From: Deltaproteobacteria bacterium
GTDB lineage: Bacteria; Myxococcota_A; UBA9042; PHBI01
Direction: 5' to 3'
Assembly: GCA_020632715.1 (NCBI GenBank)
Contig: JACKFA010000007.1
Location: 1-64,000, forward strand
Length of the DNA stretch: 64,000 bases
The notes under the pieces were generated by a model. It made no database searches and was not told where the DNA came from. It was given only the letters and a program-made list of their open reading frames with translations. Both the position numbers and the translations under genes were made by a program. This document shows, piece by piece, positions 41,797-50,784 of this stretch; position 1 is the first letter of the stretch, and every line of letters starts with the position of its first letter.

Positions 41797-42910
41797 GCCG
41801 GTAGAGGGCCGCCGTCCGCGCCGCGATGGGGCCCCACGCGAGCGCCCCGCGGGCGAAGGCGCGCCCCCGCTCCGCGCAGGCGGCGCGCGCGTCGTCGTCG
41901 GTCAGGAGGGCGACGATCGCGTCGGCGAGGGCGTCCGCGTCCCCCGGCGGGGCGAGGAGGCCGCAGCCGGCAGCGCGCACGAGCTCCCCGAGCCCGCCCA
42001 CGTCGCTCGCCACGATGGCCCGCCCGCGGGTCGCCGCGAGGACGGCCACACCGCTCTGCGAGATCTCACGGTACGGCAGCACGACGAGGCGCGCCGCGTC
42101 GAAGAGCGAGGGCAGGGCGCCGTCGGGGACGAAGCGCTCGTCGAGCTCGGCGCGGCCTTCGCGCGCGAGGGCCCGGACGCGCGCGAGCACCTCGCCGACG
42201 TCGCCGCGCGGCCGGCCGACCACGCGGAGGTGCACGTCGGGGACCGCGCGCCGCACGCGCGGGAGCGCGTCGAGCAGCACGTCGAGGCCCTTGTAGGGGC
42301 CGATGAAGCCGAACGCGAGGAGGTCTGTCGGCGGCGCGGGCGGCGCCGGGTGCGCGTCGAGGTAGGCGAAGTTCCCGTGCGGGAGGCGGTGGACCCGCTC
42401 GGCGGGGACGCCGAAGGTGGTCGTGAGCGCGCCCGCTGTCGCCGCGTCGTGGGCGACGATCGCGCGCGGCGCGCGGTAGATGGCGCGCCAGAGCGCCGTC
42501 TGCGCCGGGGTCGGCGGGGCGTCGTGGGGCGTCGCGTTGTGCGCCGTGTAGACGAGCGGGCGCAGGCGCGCGAGCGCGTGGAGCGGGGCGACGTCGACCT
42601 CGGGGACCGGCAGCCACTGCACGTGGACGACGTCGTGACGCCGCGCGAGGCCGAGGGCCCGCGCCATGCCGGCCGCGTGCTCGGCGAGGCGCGCCACGCG
42701 GGCGGCGCGGCCGAAGAGGCCGGCGGCGCGCGAGGCGGCGAGCGTGCGCCGGTAGAACGATGGGTCTACCGTGTAGGACGGGGCCGGCAGGCCGGCGAGC
42801 TCGCGCGCCCAGGCGCCGCAGGTCAAGAGCGTCACGCGCGCGCCGTCGGCCGTGAGCGCCTCGCAGAGCGGGTGCACGTAGCCGAAGGCGGACCCCGATG
42901 GGTTGAGCAT
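41786..42910 (-). CDS. GT4-family glycosyltransferase
   Basis: 374 aa with two Rossmann lobes. The N-terminal acceptor lobe starts with MLNPSGSAFGYVHPLCEAL. The donor lobe has FGFIGPYKGLDVLLDALPRV and the GT-B signature around LPYREISQSGVAVLAATRGRAIVASDVGGLGELV, with the E-x7-E-type acidic residues. It is a cytoplasmic enzyme using a nucleotide sugar. The start ATG 42910 overlaps the divergent GT2 gene's first possible starts, so the two are divergently transcribed from almost no spacer. It is likely to build the glycan used by the adjacent oligosaccharyltransferase. Confidence 0.88.
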   Translation of the reverse strand: MLNPSGSAFGYVHPLCEALTADGARVTLLTCGAWARELAGLPAPSYTVDPSFYRRTLAASRAAGLFGRAARVARLAEHAAGMARALGLARRHDVVHVQWLPVPEVDVAPLHALARLRPLVYTAHNATPHDAPPTPAQTALWRAIYRAPRAIVAHDAATAGALTTTFGVPAERVHRLPHGNFAYLDAHPAPPAPPTDLLAFGFIGPYKGLDVLLDALPRVRRAVPDVHLRVVGRPRGDVGEVLARVRALAREGRAELDERFVPDGALPSLFDAARLVVLPYREISQSGVAVLAATRGRAIVASDVGGLGELVRAAGCGLLAPPGDADALADAIVALLTDDDARAACAERGRAFARGALAWGPIAARTAALYRLIG

Positions 42911-42998
42911 GAGGACGTCCAGGGGGCCTCCGGGCGCGGCGGCGGCGCGGGCGTTTGGTTTTGTCGCGCCGCGCGAAATGCTTCACTCTCCACGGCGC

Positions 42999-44030
42999 AT
43001 GATACACGACGAGCCCGCCGGCGACGCCCCCGGCGCCGCCTGGCCGGCGGTGAGCGTGGTCGTGCCGATGCGGAACGAGGCGGGCTTCGCGCGGCGCTGC
43101 CTCGACGCGCTGCGCGGGCAGGACTACGCAGGCGAGCTCGAGATCGTCTGCGTCGACGGCCTGTCGGACGACGGCACCCGCGACGCGCTCGCCGCCATCG
43201 CGGCCGAGGATCCGCGCGTCCGCGTGGTCGACAACCCGGCGCGCACGACGCCCGCGGCGATGAACGTCGGGATCCGCGCGGCGCGGCACGCGCTCGTCCT
43301 GCGCATGGACGGGCACGCCCTCGCCGACCCAGACTACGTGCGCGAGAGCGTCGCGGCCATGCGCGAGACGGGGGCCGATCAGGTCGGCGGGCGCTGGCTC
43401 ATCGAGGGGGAGGGCCTCGTCGCGGGCGCCATCGCCGCCGCGATGGGCTCGCCGTTCGCCGTCGGCACGGCGCGCTGGCGCTCGAGCGACGCGCCGGGCT
43501 GGGTCGACACCGTGCCCTACGGGCTCTGGCGGCGGGAGCGGCTGCTCGCGCTCGGCGGCTTCGACGAGCGGCTCGTGCGGAACCAGGACTACGAGCTCGC
43601 GTACCGGCTGCGCGCCGCGGGGGGGCGGATCTGGTACACGCCGGCCGTGCGCTCGCGCTACTACGCGCGCCGCGACCTGCGCGCGCTGTGGCGCCAGTAC
43701 TGGCAGTACGGCGTCTGGAAGGCGCGCGTCGTGAAGCTCCACCCGCGGTCGCTCGAGCCGCGGCATCTCGTGGCGCCGCTCTTCGTCGCGGGCGTCGTGC
43801 TCGGGCTCCCGCTCGCGCTGCTCCTCGGCGGGGTCGTGGCGTGGCTCTACCTCGGCGCGCTCGCGGTCTACGGGGCGCTCGCGGGGTTCGCGGCGGCGCG
43901 GGTCGCGGCGCGCACGCGGTGGCGCTACGTGTGGCTCCTGCCGGCGATCTTCGCGCTCCTGCACGTCGCGTGGGGGGCCGGCTTCTGGGTCGGGCTCGGG
44001 AGCCGCGGCGGCCTTGCGGAGGAGGGCTGA
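42999..44030 (+). CDS. GT2-family membrane-associated glycosyltransferase
   Basis: 343 aa from ATG 42999 (42978 and 42909 are in-frame alternatives). GT-A domain: VSVVVPMRNEAGFARRCLDAL opens the Rossmann strand, LEIVCVDGLSDDGTRDAL follows, and RMDGHALADPDYV has the D-x-D-type metal site. The acceptor signature Q/RxxRW-like RNQDYELAYRL is present. The last 100 residues hold two to three TM helices (LVAPLFVAGVVLGLPLALLLGGVVAW). This is the ExoA/WcaE-like polysaccharide GT2 layout. It is divergent from the GT4 gene. Confidence 0.87.
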   Translation: MIHDEPAGDAPGAAWPAVSVVVPMRNEAGFARRCLDALRGQDYAGELEIVCVDGLSDDGTRDALAAIAAEDPRVRVVDNPARTTPAAMNVGIRAARHALVLRMDGHALADPDYVRESVAAMRETGADQVGGRWLIEGEGLVAGAIAAAMGSPFAVGTARWRSSDAPGWVDTVPYGLWRRERLLALGGFDERLVRNQDYELAYRLRAAGGRIWYTPAVRSRYYARRDLRALWRQYWQYGVWKARVVKLHPRSLEPRHLVAPLFVAGVVLGLPLALLLGGVVAWLYLGALAVYGALAGFAAARVAARTRWRYVWLLPAIFALLHVAWGAGFWVGLGSRGGLAEEG

Positions 44031-44062
44031 CGGGGGGAGACTCGCGGCGGAGGTGTTCCGAT

Positions 44063-45721
44063 ATGAGGCTCCGCGCGACCGTCGTCCTGCCCCTCGTCCT
44101 CGTGCTCGCCGCGTGCGGCAAGAGCGCGCCTGCGCCTGCGCCTGACGCCGCGGCGCCTCCGCCCACGGAGACGCAGGCCCCGCCGACGTCGGCGCCCCCC
44201 GAGGCGGCGGCGGACGCGGCGCCTTCGGAGTCGCCGGAGGACGCGGGGGCGGCGACGACCGCGGCGGCAGACGAGGACGCGGCGGCGACCGCGGCGGCGA
44301 ATGAGGACGCGACGGCGGCGGCGCCGAAGGGGGACGCGATGCTCTGGGCGGGGGCGGTCACGGCGCCAGGCGGGATGGAGCTCGGGATCGAGGTCGCGCT
44401 CGCGAAGAACGCGGACGGGGCGTGGTCGGGGACCATCAGCATCCCGATGCAGAACGTGAAGGACCACGTCCTCGACGGGGTCGCGGCGGACGACCACGCG
44501 CTCGCCTTCACGCTGAAGCTGCCGGGCATGCCCGAGGCGGCCTGGGCGAAGTTCACGGCGACGCTCGCCGAGGACGGGAAGACCGCCGCCGGCACGCTCC
44601 ACCAGGGCGGGCTCGATCTGCCGCTGAAGCTCGAGCGCACGACGGCGGAGGCGCTGGCCGCGAGCGCGCCGAAGCGCCCGCAGATGCCGGCGCCGCCGTT
44701 CCCGTACACGGTGCGCGAGGTGTCCTTCAAGCACCCGACCACGGGGGCGACGCTGGCCGGCACGATCACGGCGCCCGCGGACGACGCGAAGCACGCCGCC
44801 GCCGTGCTGATCACGGGCTCGGGCCTCCAGGACCGCGACGAGACCATCTTCGGGCACAAGCCGTTCCTCGTGCTGGCCGACTGGCTGACGCGCCACGGGG
44901 TCGTGGTGCTGCGCGTCGACGACCGCGGCGTGGGCGGCTCGACCGGAGACGCGGAGTCGGCGACCGTGCTCGACAACGCGACGGACGTCGAGGCGGCCTT
45001 CCGCTTCCTGCGCGAGCAGCCCGAGGTGGACCCGGCGAAGGTCGGGCTCATCGGCCACTCGGAGGGCGGGATCATCGCGCCGGTCGTGGCGTCGCGCGTG
45101 CCCGAGGTGGCGTTCGTCGTGGCGCTCGCGGGGACCGGGATGACCGGCGAGGAGCTGATCCCGCTCCAGTACGCGCTCATGGCGAAGGCGGAGGGGGTCG
45201 CGGACACGGCCGTCGCGGCGACGCTCGCGCTCGAGAAGGCGGCCATCGCGGCGGCGGCGAAGGGGGAGCCGCGCGACGTCGTGAAGACGGCGGTGAAGGC
45301 GCTGGTCGCGGCGCAGTCGCCGGAGATCGCCGGGGTGTCGAAGGAGGAGCTCGAGAGCGACGCGTTCCTCGAACGCGCGGTCGATCAGCTGCTCGGCGTC
45401 TGGTTCCTCTCGTTCCTGCGCCTCGACCCGAAGGCGTACTGGAAGCAGGTGAAGTGCCCGGTGCTCGCGGTCGGCGGGAGCCTCGACATGCAGGTGCCGG
45501 CCGAGGAGAACCTGGCGCTCATCGCGGCCGCCGTGAAGGAGGGCGGCAACGAGGACGTGACCACGATGACGCTGCCGTCGTTGAACCACCTCTTCCAGAC
45601 GGCGACGACGGGCGGGCTCTCGGAGTACGCGACCATCGAGGAGACCTTCGCGCCGACGGCGCTCGAGCTCCTGAGCACGTGGATCGCGGGGAAGACGGGG
45701 GGCGCCGCGCCGGAGAAGTAG
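44063..45721 (+). CDS. Alpha/beta-hydrolase lipoprotein
   Basis: 552 aa. The lipoprotein signal ends VLAAC; ATG 44063 has GGAGG 9 bp upstream. A linker of about 70 residues rich in Ala, Pro, Glu and Asp follows, with the imperfect repeat DEDAAATAAANEDATAAA. The C-terminal 350 residues are an alpha/beta hydrolase. The oxyanion segment is ITGSGLQDRDE, the nucleophile elbow GHSEGG (Ser within LIGHSEGGIIAPV), an acid follows in SLDMQVPAEEN and the His in SLNHLFQTAT. It may be an esterase or peptidase acting in the envelope. Its substrate is unknown. Confidence 0.87.
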   Translation: MRLRATVVLPLVLVLAACGKSAPAPAPDAAAPPPTETQAPPTSAPPEAAADAAPSESPEDAGAATTAAADEDAAATAAANEDATAAAPKGDAMLWAGAVTAPGGMELGIEVALAKNADGAWSGTISIPMQNVKDHVLDGVAADDHALAFTLKLPGMPEAAWAKFTATLAEDGKTAAGTLHQGGLDLPLKLERTTAEALAASAPKRPQMPAPPFPYTVREVSFKHPTTGATLAGTITAPADDAKHAAAVLITGSGLQDRDETIFGHKPFLVLADWLTRHGVVVLRVDDRGVGGSTGDAESATVLDNATDVEAAFRFLREQPEVDPAKVGLIGHSEGGIIAPVVASRVPEVAFVVALAGTGMTGEELIPLQYALMAKAEGVADTAVAATLALEKAAIAAAAKGEPRDVVKTAVKALVAAQSPEIAGVSKEELESDAFLERAVDQLLGVWFLSFLRLDPKAYWKQVKCPVLAVGGSLDMQVPAEENLALIAAAVKEGGNEDVTTMTLPSLNHLFQTATTGGLSEYATIEETFAPTALELLSTWIAGKTGGAAPEK

Positions 45722-45745
45722 GCGGGGGCGAGGTCTCCGGCGGGG

Positions 45746-47272
45746 TCAGGCCCCGCGGCCGCCGAGCACGACGCCGACGGTGCGGAGCAGCACGCGCGCG
45801 TCGAAGGTCAGCGAGGCGTGCTTGATGTAGTAGACGTCGTACTCGAGCTTGGCGATGGCGTCGTCGACGGACGAGCCGTAGGGGAAGCAGACCTGCGCCC
45901 AGCCGGTGACGCCCGGCTTCACGAGGTGGCGGAGGTCGTAGTAGGGGATGAGCTGCTCGAGCTCGGCGGTGAACTCGGGGCGCTCGGGGCGGGGCCCGAC
46001 GAGGGACATCTGCCCGACGAGGACGTTCCAGAGCTGCGGGAGCTCGTCGAGGCGGGTGCGGCGCATGAAGCGGCCGAGCGGGGTCACGCGGGGGTCGTTG
46101 GCGCTCGCCCAGCGCGCGGCGCCGTCGGACTCGGCGTCGGCGCGCATGGTGCGGAGCTTCAGGAGGGTGAAGGGGCGCTTCCAGCGGCCGACGCGGACCT
46201 GGCGGTAGAGCACGGGGCCGCGGCTCGTGGTCTTGACGAGGACGGCGAGGACGAGGAGCACGGGGGCGGCGAGGAGGAGGCCGACGAGGGCGCCGCCGAT
46301 GTCGATGGCGCGCTTGGCGCTGGCGTACCAGAGGGAGGCGCCGCCGTGGAGCTGCTCGTCGTGGAGGAACCAGCCGTGGTCGTCGGCGGAGAGGGGGATG
46401 CGCTCCTGGACGTCCTCGATGAGCTGGCTCGGGGTGAGGACGGGGACGTTCTTGATCCGGTAGTGGATGAGGTCGGCGAGGGTCTCGCGGGGGAGGGCGT
46501 CGGCGGGGGTGGCGAGGACGACGGCGCGGACGGCCCCCTGCATCTGGGCGTCGAGGGCGGACAGCGGGAGGGGGCCGCCGGCGCCGGCGGTGGGGGCCGG
46601 GGTGTCGGCGGCGAGGGCGGGGTCGAACCAGACGACGCCGTGTTGTTGGCCGCCGGTGGCGAGGCGCTCGGCGAGGGCGGCGGCGGCGGGTTGGCTGCCG
46701 ATGACGAGGACGCGGGCGCGGGCCTCGGCGCGGCGGAGGGCCCAGGCGAGGGCGGCGCGGGAGAGGACGACCCAGAGGGCGAGGAGGAGGGCGAGGCCGA
46801 CCATGCCTTGGGAGGCGGGGGGAGAGAGGGCGCGGATGGCGGCCTTCTTGGAGAGGTACTTGAGGATGATCCAGGCGACGGCGAGGCCGCCGGCGGTGCC
46901 GAGGGCGGTGACGCGGGAGACGCGGCCGCGCTCGGCGCGGTAGCCGCCGGCGAGGAAGGTGCCGAGGAGGGCGCCGGCGACGAGGAGCCAGCTGACGGGG
47001 CCGGAGCTCGGGACGTCCCAGGCGAGGAAGGGGAGGCCGATGACGTAGAGCCAGGCGACGAGGGCGTCGGCGAGCAAGAGGGCGAGGGCGACGCTGCGGC
47101 GCGAGCGGGCGCCCCGGTTCGGCACGACGACCTTGCGAGCGGCGCGCTCGAGCTCGATACGCCGGTCGGTGCGCGCGCGGTCGGAGACGAGGGCGGCGCG
47201 GCCGACCGGCGCGTGAGGCGCGGTCCGTGGTGACTCCTGTGACGTGGCGACCAGCCCTCCGTCGAGCGGCAC
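45746..47272 (-). CDS. Polyprenyl glycosylphosphotransferase (WbaP-like)
   Basis: 508 aa from GTG 47272 (a GTG at about codon 41, before the first TM helix, is an alternative). The N-terminal half has four TM helices and a CoA-binding-like Rossmann domain (ARVLVIGSQPAAAALAERL). The C-terminal catalytic domain is PF02397-like (KRAIDIGGALVGLLLAAPVLL; RPFTLLKLRTMRADAE; TRLDELPQLWNVLVGQMSLVGPRPERPEF). It would move a sugar-1-phosphate to undecaprenyl phosphate, starting a glycan. That fits the nearby STT3/GT2/GT4 genes. A palindrome lies 75 bp upstream. Confidence 0.85.
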   Translation of the reverse strand: MPLDGGLVATSQESPRTAPHAPVGRAALVSDRARTDRRIELERAARKVVVPNRGARSRRSVALALLLADALVAWLYVIGLPFLAWDVPSSGPVSWLLVAGALLGTFLAGGYRAERGRVSRVTALGTAGGLAVAWIILKYLSKKAAIRALSPPASQGMVGLALLLALWVVLSRAALAWALRRAEARARVLVIGSQPAAAALAERLATGGQQHGVVWFDPALAADTPAPTAGAGGPLPLSALDAQMQGAVRAVVLATPADALPRETLADLIHYRIKNVPVLTPSQLIEDVQERIPLSADDHGWFLHDEQLHGGASLWYASAKRAIDIGGALVGLLLAAPVLLVLAVLVKTTSRGPVLYRQVRVGRWKRPFTLLKLRTMRADAESDGAARWASANDPRVTPLGRFMRRTRLDELPQLWNVLVGQMSLVGPRPERPEFTAELEQLIPYYDLRHLVKPGVTGWAQVCFPYGSSVDDAIAKLEYDVYYIKHASLTFDARVLLRTVGVVLGGRGA

Positions 47273-47346
47273 GCGGCCGAGGATGACGGAGCCGAGGCCG
47301 CCTGGCAATGAGCGCGACAGGACCGGCCCGTTGTCGAACCCAGAAC

Positions 47347-47361
47347 GTGAACGCCGTTCAC
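47347..47361. promoter_or_regulatory. GTGAAC-N3-GTTCAC palindrome (operator candidate)
   Basis: GTGAACGCCGTTCAC is a perfect 6-bp-arm inverted repeat with a 3-bp spacer, 75 bp upstream of the GTG of the WbaP-like gene. The same consensus is at 61908 and 63970, also upstream of minus-strand genes, the last again 74-75 bp before its start. This spacing suggests a shared transcription factor site. Confidence 0.45.
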
Positions 47362-47363
47362 GC

Positions 47364-47458
47364 GACAGTCCCCGGGGACTGTCATGTAAAGCAACGTAAT
47401 CGACCCCGACCGGGGGACGGCGACAGTCCCCGGGGACTGCGATGTAAAGCAATGTAAG
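47364..47458. repeat. Two ACAGTCCCCGGGGACTGT palindrome units
   Basis: GACAGTCCCCGGGGACTGTC at 47364-47383 is a perfect 20-bp palindrome. A second copy, with one arm end altered, lies at 47422-47441. Each is followed by TGTAAAGCAA(C/T)GTAA, so the repeat unit is about 58 bp. The family has three more copies at 49449-49625. Confidence 0.85.
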
Positions 47459-47540
47459 CGAAGCGACTCGGGGGCGACCGCCCGGAGCCGGAGAAGACCA
47501 GGAAACCAGGCACGCGAGGCCAAACGCAAGGAGCACCCCG

Positions 47541-47803
47541 GGGAGAACCAGCAGCCGCAGGCGCCGTGGAGATGTGGGAAACCTCGGGCCCGGCTGGCCG
47601 CAGGCCGGCCGGGTCCGAGGTTTTCAAAGGCGATGGGCAACTCGGTCGTTCCCGCCGGCGGCGGGGAACGCCGAGTTGTCCAGGGGGGTGGGCGGCCTCG
47701 GGGCGGGCCGGAGGTCGCGGGGGCGGAGCCCCTGCGACCGCAGGGCTGTCCCCAGGCCGTCCACGCCCCCGTCATCGCCGGCATCTCCACGGCGCGCACG
47801 GGG
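47541..47803. repeat. Left arm of inverted repeat flanking the HNH gene
   Basis: The sequence from GCGCCGTGGAGATGTGGG to GGCATCTCCACGGCGCG matches, with scattered changes and small indels, the reverse complement of 49197-49440. Shared blocks include GGCCGCAGGCCGGCCGGGTC, GAGGTTTTC, GGGCAACTCGG and CAGGCCGTCCACGCCCCC. The two ends of each arm are themselves short inverted copies of GCCGTGGAGATG. Confidence 0.8.
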
Positions 47804-48074
47804 CTCCGCGGCCACCCCAAAGATTCTAGAATCACGTCACTTTCTGCTTGACGGGTTCTGGGCGAGCACACCTCGCCAAAGGCCCGGACGACGGCCAGGA
47901 ATCGCCAGGTTGGCGCCTCCCAGCCCGTCCACCGCGCTGATCAGGGCCAAGCCACCGCGAGAGGTGGACGAGGTGCCGTTCGTTGAACCTGGAGCGTCCT
48001 GGAGGGGCTCGGCCGGCCCTGAAAGCCCCGTGCTATAAGGGAAATCAAGCCGAGACGCCACGGAGCACGGACCC

Positions 48075-49303
48075 ATGAACCCCTCGCACGCCCAGTCACG
48101 ACGCCCCCGACGAAGCCCGGAGCCACGCAGCCCCGAGCGCTCCTCGCCGAGCTCGCGCGCCACGCCGCTTCGTCGTTCGAGAAGACGGCCGACGTCCTGC
48201 GCCTCCTCGGCGAGGTCGACCGCACCGGCGCCTGGTCCGAGAAGCCCTATGGCTCCCTCTTCGCGTACTGCCTCGGTGAGCTGAACTGGTCCGAGGGAGA
48301 GGCCGCGAAGAAGATCCAGGCCGCGCGGGCGGCGCGGCGCTTCCCGATCCTGCTCCAGCGCGTCCGCGCAGGGCGGCTGCACCTCGCCGGCGTCGTGCTC
48401 CTCGCGGCGAAGCTCAACGACGACAACGCGCGGGAGCTCATCGACGCCGCCTGCGGCAAGTCGAAGCGCGACGTCGAGGCGCTCCTCGCGGCGCGGTTCC
48501 CGCGGCCGGACGTGGCGCCGTCGATCCGCAGGCTGCCTGCGCCATCGCGCCGGGTGGAGGCGGCGACGCCGTCGCTGCCGATGTCATCGACGCCTTCCGT
48601 CGTGCCGGCGGTGCCTGCGCGCCGGGAAGACCTCGGCTCACGCTCTCTCCGTGGGCGGCCGCCGCGCCGACGTCGCGCCGCTCTCCGCCGAGCGCCACAA
48701 GCTGACCGTCACCATCAGCAGCGCCACGCGCGACCGCCTCGCCCGGCTCGCCGCGCTCACGAGCCACCGGAGCGCCGAGGCGCGCTCCGTCGAGGGCTGC
48801 TCGACGCCGCCCTCGAGCTCCTCGAGGCGAAGCTCGTCAAGGAGCGCTTCGGCGTCGGGGCGAAGCCGCGGAAGGTCGAGGCCCCGAAGAAGTCGGCGCG
48901 AGCGTTCTCGAAGGCCGACAGGCGCGCGATCGTGGCGCGCGACGGGCTCCAGTGCTCGCACGTCGACGCCGCGACCGGCGTCCGGTGCAGCGAGACGCGC
49001 TGGCTGACGCTCGACCACGTGGAGCCCTGGGCTCACGGCGGGGAGAGCGTGGCGGAGAATGGGCGGGTGCTTTGCAACGCCCACAACCAGGCTGCGGCGC
49101 GCCGGGTGCTCGGAGAAGAGCTCGTCCGGAGCCGGGTCGCGGAGCGGCGCGGAGGCGACGTCGGCGGTGAGGGCGGGGTGCTACCGGCGAAGGGGCGCTC
49201 CCGCGCCGTGGAGATGCCGGCGATGCCGGGGGCGTGGACGGCCTGTGGACGGCCGCTGCGCGGCCCGCCCACGAGTCCGCCCACACCTTTGGACAACTCG
49301 TGA
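48075..49303 (+). pseudogene. HNH endonuclease gene with several frameshifts
   Basis: ATG 48075 opens in one frame, but the protein-like sequence is in the frame of 48395 from about 48095 onward (LLAELARHAASSFEKTADVL; LNWSEGEAAKKIQAARAARR; LLAARFPRPDV), with no start codon there. Around 48640-48770 the sequence LSAERHKLTVTISSATRDRL lies in another frame, then LELLEAKLVKERFG returns. The C-terminal HNH domain is intact: the Cys pair QCSHVDAATGVRC, then LDHVEPWAHGGES and VLCNAHNQAAARR, so the metal-binding His/Asn/His order is present. At least three frame changes make it a pseudogene or the site of assembly errors. It lies between the inverted arms. Confidence 0.7.
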
Positions 49304-49440
49304 CTCCGCGCCCCGCGGGCGCGGAGCCCCGAGTTGCCCACATCGCCTTGGAAAACCTCGGACCCGGCCGGCCTGCGGCCAGCCGAACCCGGGTTTCCAC
49401 ATCTCCACGGCGCCTGCTGCGGCTGCTTTTCCTCGGGGAG
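49197..49440. repeat. Right arm of inverted repeat flanking the HNH gene
   Basis: This is the reverse complement of 47541-47803 (see there), with indels where the left arm carries extra GC-rich bases. It overlaps the last codons of the HNH gene (about 49197-49303). The end has GCGCCTGCTGCGGCTGC next to the first palindrome at 49449. Confidence 0.8.
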
Positions 49441-49448
49441 GTCTCCGG

Positions 49449-49625
49449 ACAGTCCCCGGGGACTGTTGGTCTGGGGTGACCGGGGACTTCGTGTCGGCCG
49501 TGGCCCATCCGCACCCGTGGGGAACAGTCCCCGGGGACTGTTGGTCTGGGGTGACCGGGGACTTCGTGCCGGCCGTGGCCCATCTCAGTCCGCACGCGAG
49601 GGGGGCGACAGTCCCCGGGGACTGT
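49449..49625. repeat. Three palindrome copies within a roughly 75-80-bp direct repeat
   Basis: ACAGTCCCCGGGGACTGT occurs at 49449-49466, 49523-49542 (with AA/TT ends) and 49608-49625. The first two are each followed by the same stretch TGGTCTGGGGTGACCGGGG and then a CGTGNCGGCCGTGGCCCAT block, forming a tandem repeat of about 75-80 bp. No gene lies in the 380-bp gap between the HNH gene and the AI-2E gene. Confidence 0.8.
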
Positions 49626-49685
49626 TCGCCCGGGGGGGCTTCGTGCCCAATTGTGGGCGGGGGATTCCTCGGGCATGGTCTCTTC

Positions 49686-50762
49686 ATGGTTGAGCCCGAG
49701 AAACCGCGTACGCCGACGCAGACCTACTTCCTCGGCTTCATCGCCTTCGTGGTGCTCGCGGCCGTCCTGTATTACGCGCGGCCGGTGGTGCTGCCCGTCG
49801 TGGTGGCCTTGTTCCTCGCCGTGCTCGTGCGGCCGCTGCATCGGCGCCTGAAGCGCGTGGTGCCGAGCTCCGTCAGCCTGGCCCTCGTCAGCCTCGCCGT
49901 GGGGCTCTTGCTCGTCGCCATCCCGGCCGCCTTCGCCGCCAACATCGACGCCATCCTCGCCAAGCTCCCCGACTACGCCCCTCGCATCCACGCCATCGTC
50001 GAGGACGTCCACGACTTCGCCCTCCGCCTCGGCGTCGACATCGCCCAGCTCGACCTCGACCCCGTCGCCTCCCTCAAGGACTTCGGCCTCGACGCGCTCA
50101 CGAGCGGCGTCACCTTCTTCGGCAACGTCGTCCTCATCCTCTTCACCATGCTCTTCATCCTCTCCGAGGCCGAGATCTTCCGCGACAAGCTCGCCGTCGC
50201 CTTCAACCCCTCCAACGAGGCGCGCCTCATCGCCTCCGTCGTCTCCGTCCGCGCCCTCATCACGCAGTACGTCGCCACGAAGACCCTCATCGCCTTCCTC
50301 TCCGGGCTCGCCGCCGGCGCCGTCACGCTCGCCCTCGGCGTGGACTTCCCCTTCGTCTGGGGCGTCCTCACCTTCATGCTCTACTACATCCCCAACGTCG
50401 GCTCGATGCTGGCCGTGATCCCGCCCTTCCTGCTCGCGATCATCCAGTTCGACGGCCCGACCCGCGCGCTCGTGCTCCTCGCCGTCCTCATCGTCGTCTT
50501 CAACCTCGTCGGCAACGTGCTCGAGCCGCGCCTCATGGGGCGCACCCTCTCCCTCTCGCCCCTCATCGTCTTCGTGTCCCTCATCTTCTGGGGCTGGTTC
50601 TGGGGCTTCGTCGGCGTCGTCCTCGCCGTCCCCCTCACCGTCGTCACGAAGATCCTCTGCGAGCACATCGAGGTGCTCCGCCCCGTCGCCGTGCTCATGA
50701 GCAACAGCGTCGACGACCACCGCGGCGGACCACCCCCGCCGGCCGCCCCGCCGCGCCGCTGA
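49686..50762 (+). CDS. AI-2E family transporter
   Basis: 358 aa with about 8 TM helices in the usual layout of this family. There are two N-terminal pairs (TYFLGFIAFVVLAAVLYY; VVLPVVVALFLAVLVRPL), a long cytoplasmic helical loop (about residues 85-155), then helices up to LIVFVSLIFWGWFWGFVGVVLAVPLTVV. The family signature PNVGSMLAVIPP and LMGRTLSLSPLIVF are both present. Members are permeases exporting autoinducer-2 or Na+/H+-linked solutes; the substrate here is unknown. ATG 49686 starts after the repeat-rich gap. Confidence 0.9.
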   Translation: MVEPEKPRTPTQTYFLGFIAFVVLAAVLYYARPVVLPVVVALFLAVLVRPLHRRLKRVVPSSVSLALVSLAVGLLLVAIPAAFAANIDAILAKLPDYAPRIHAIVEDVHDFALRLGVDIAQLDLDPVASLKDFGLDALTSGVTFFGNVVLILFTMLFILSEAEIFRDKLAVAFNPSNEARLIASVVSVRALITQYVATKTLIAFLSGLAAGAVTLALGVDFPFVWGVLTFMLYYIPNVGSMLAVIPPFLLAIIQFDGPTRALVLLAVLIVVFNLVGNVLEPRLMGRTLSLSPLIVFVSLIFWGWFWGFVGVVLAVPLTVVTKILCEHIEVLRPVAVLMSNSVDDHRGGPPPPAAPPRR

Positions 50763-50784
50763 CGTCCGCGCCGCCTCTCGCCCG

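Larger units (their letters stand above)
47364..49625. mobile_element. Inverted-repeat-flanked HNH cassette
   Basis: The unit reads, from left: two palindromes of type GACAGTCCCCGGGGACTGTC with AT-richer tails (47364-47458), left arm (about 47541-47803), a decayed HNH endonuclease gene (48075-49303), right arm (about 49197-49440, reverse complement of the left), then three more copies of the palindrome (49449-49466, 49523-49542, 49608-49625). The gap between the arms and the gene also holds the perfect palindrome GATTCTAGAATC (47822-47833). The structure suggests a mobile cassette or homing-type element; insertion boundaries cannot be set without an empty-site sequence. Confidence 0.55.

Noticed and set aside
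47347..47361. LexA/SOS box
   Set aside because: The GAAC/GTTC half-sites are separated by 3 bp here, not the 4 bp of the Gram-positive-type LexA box, and no lexA or SOS gene is nearby.
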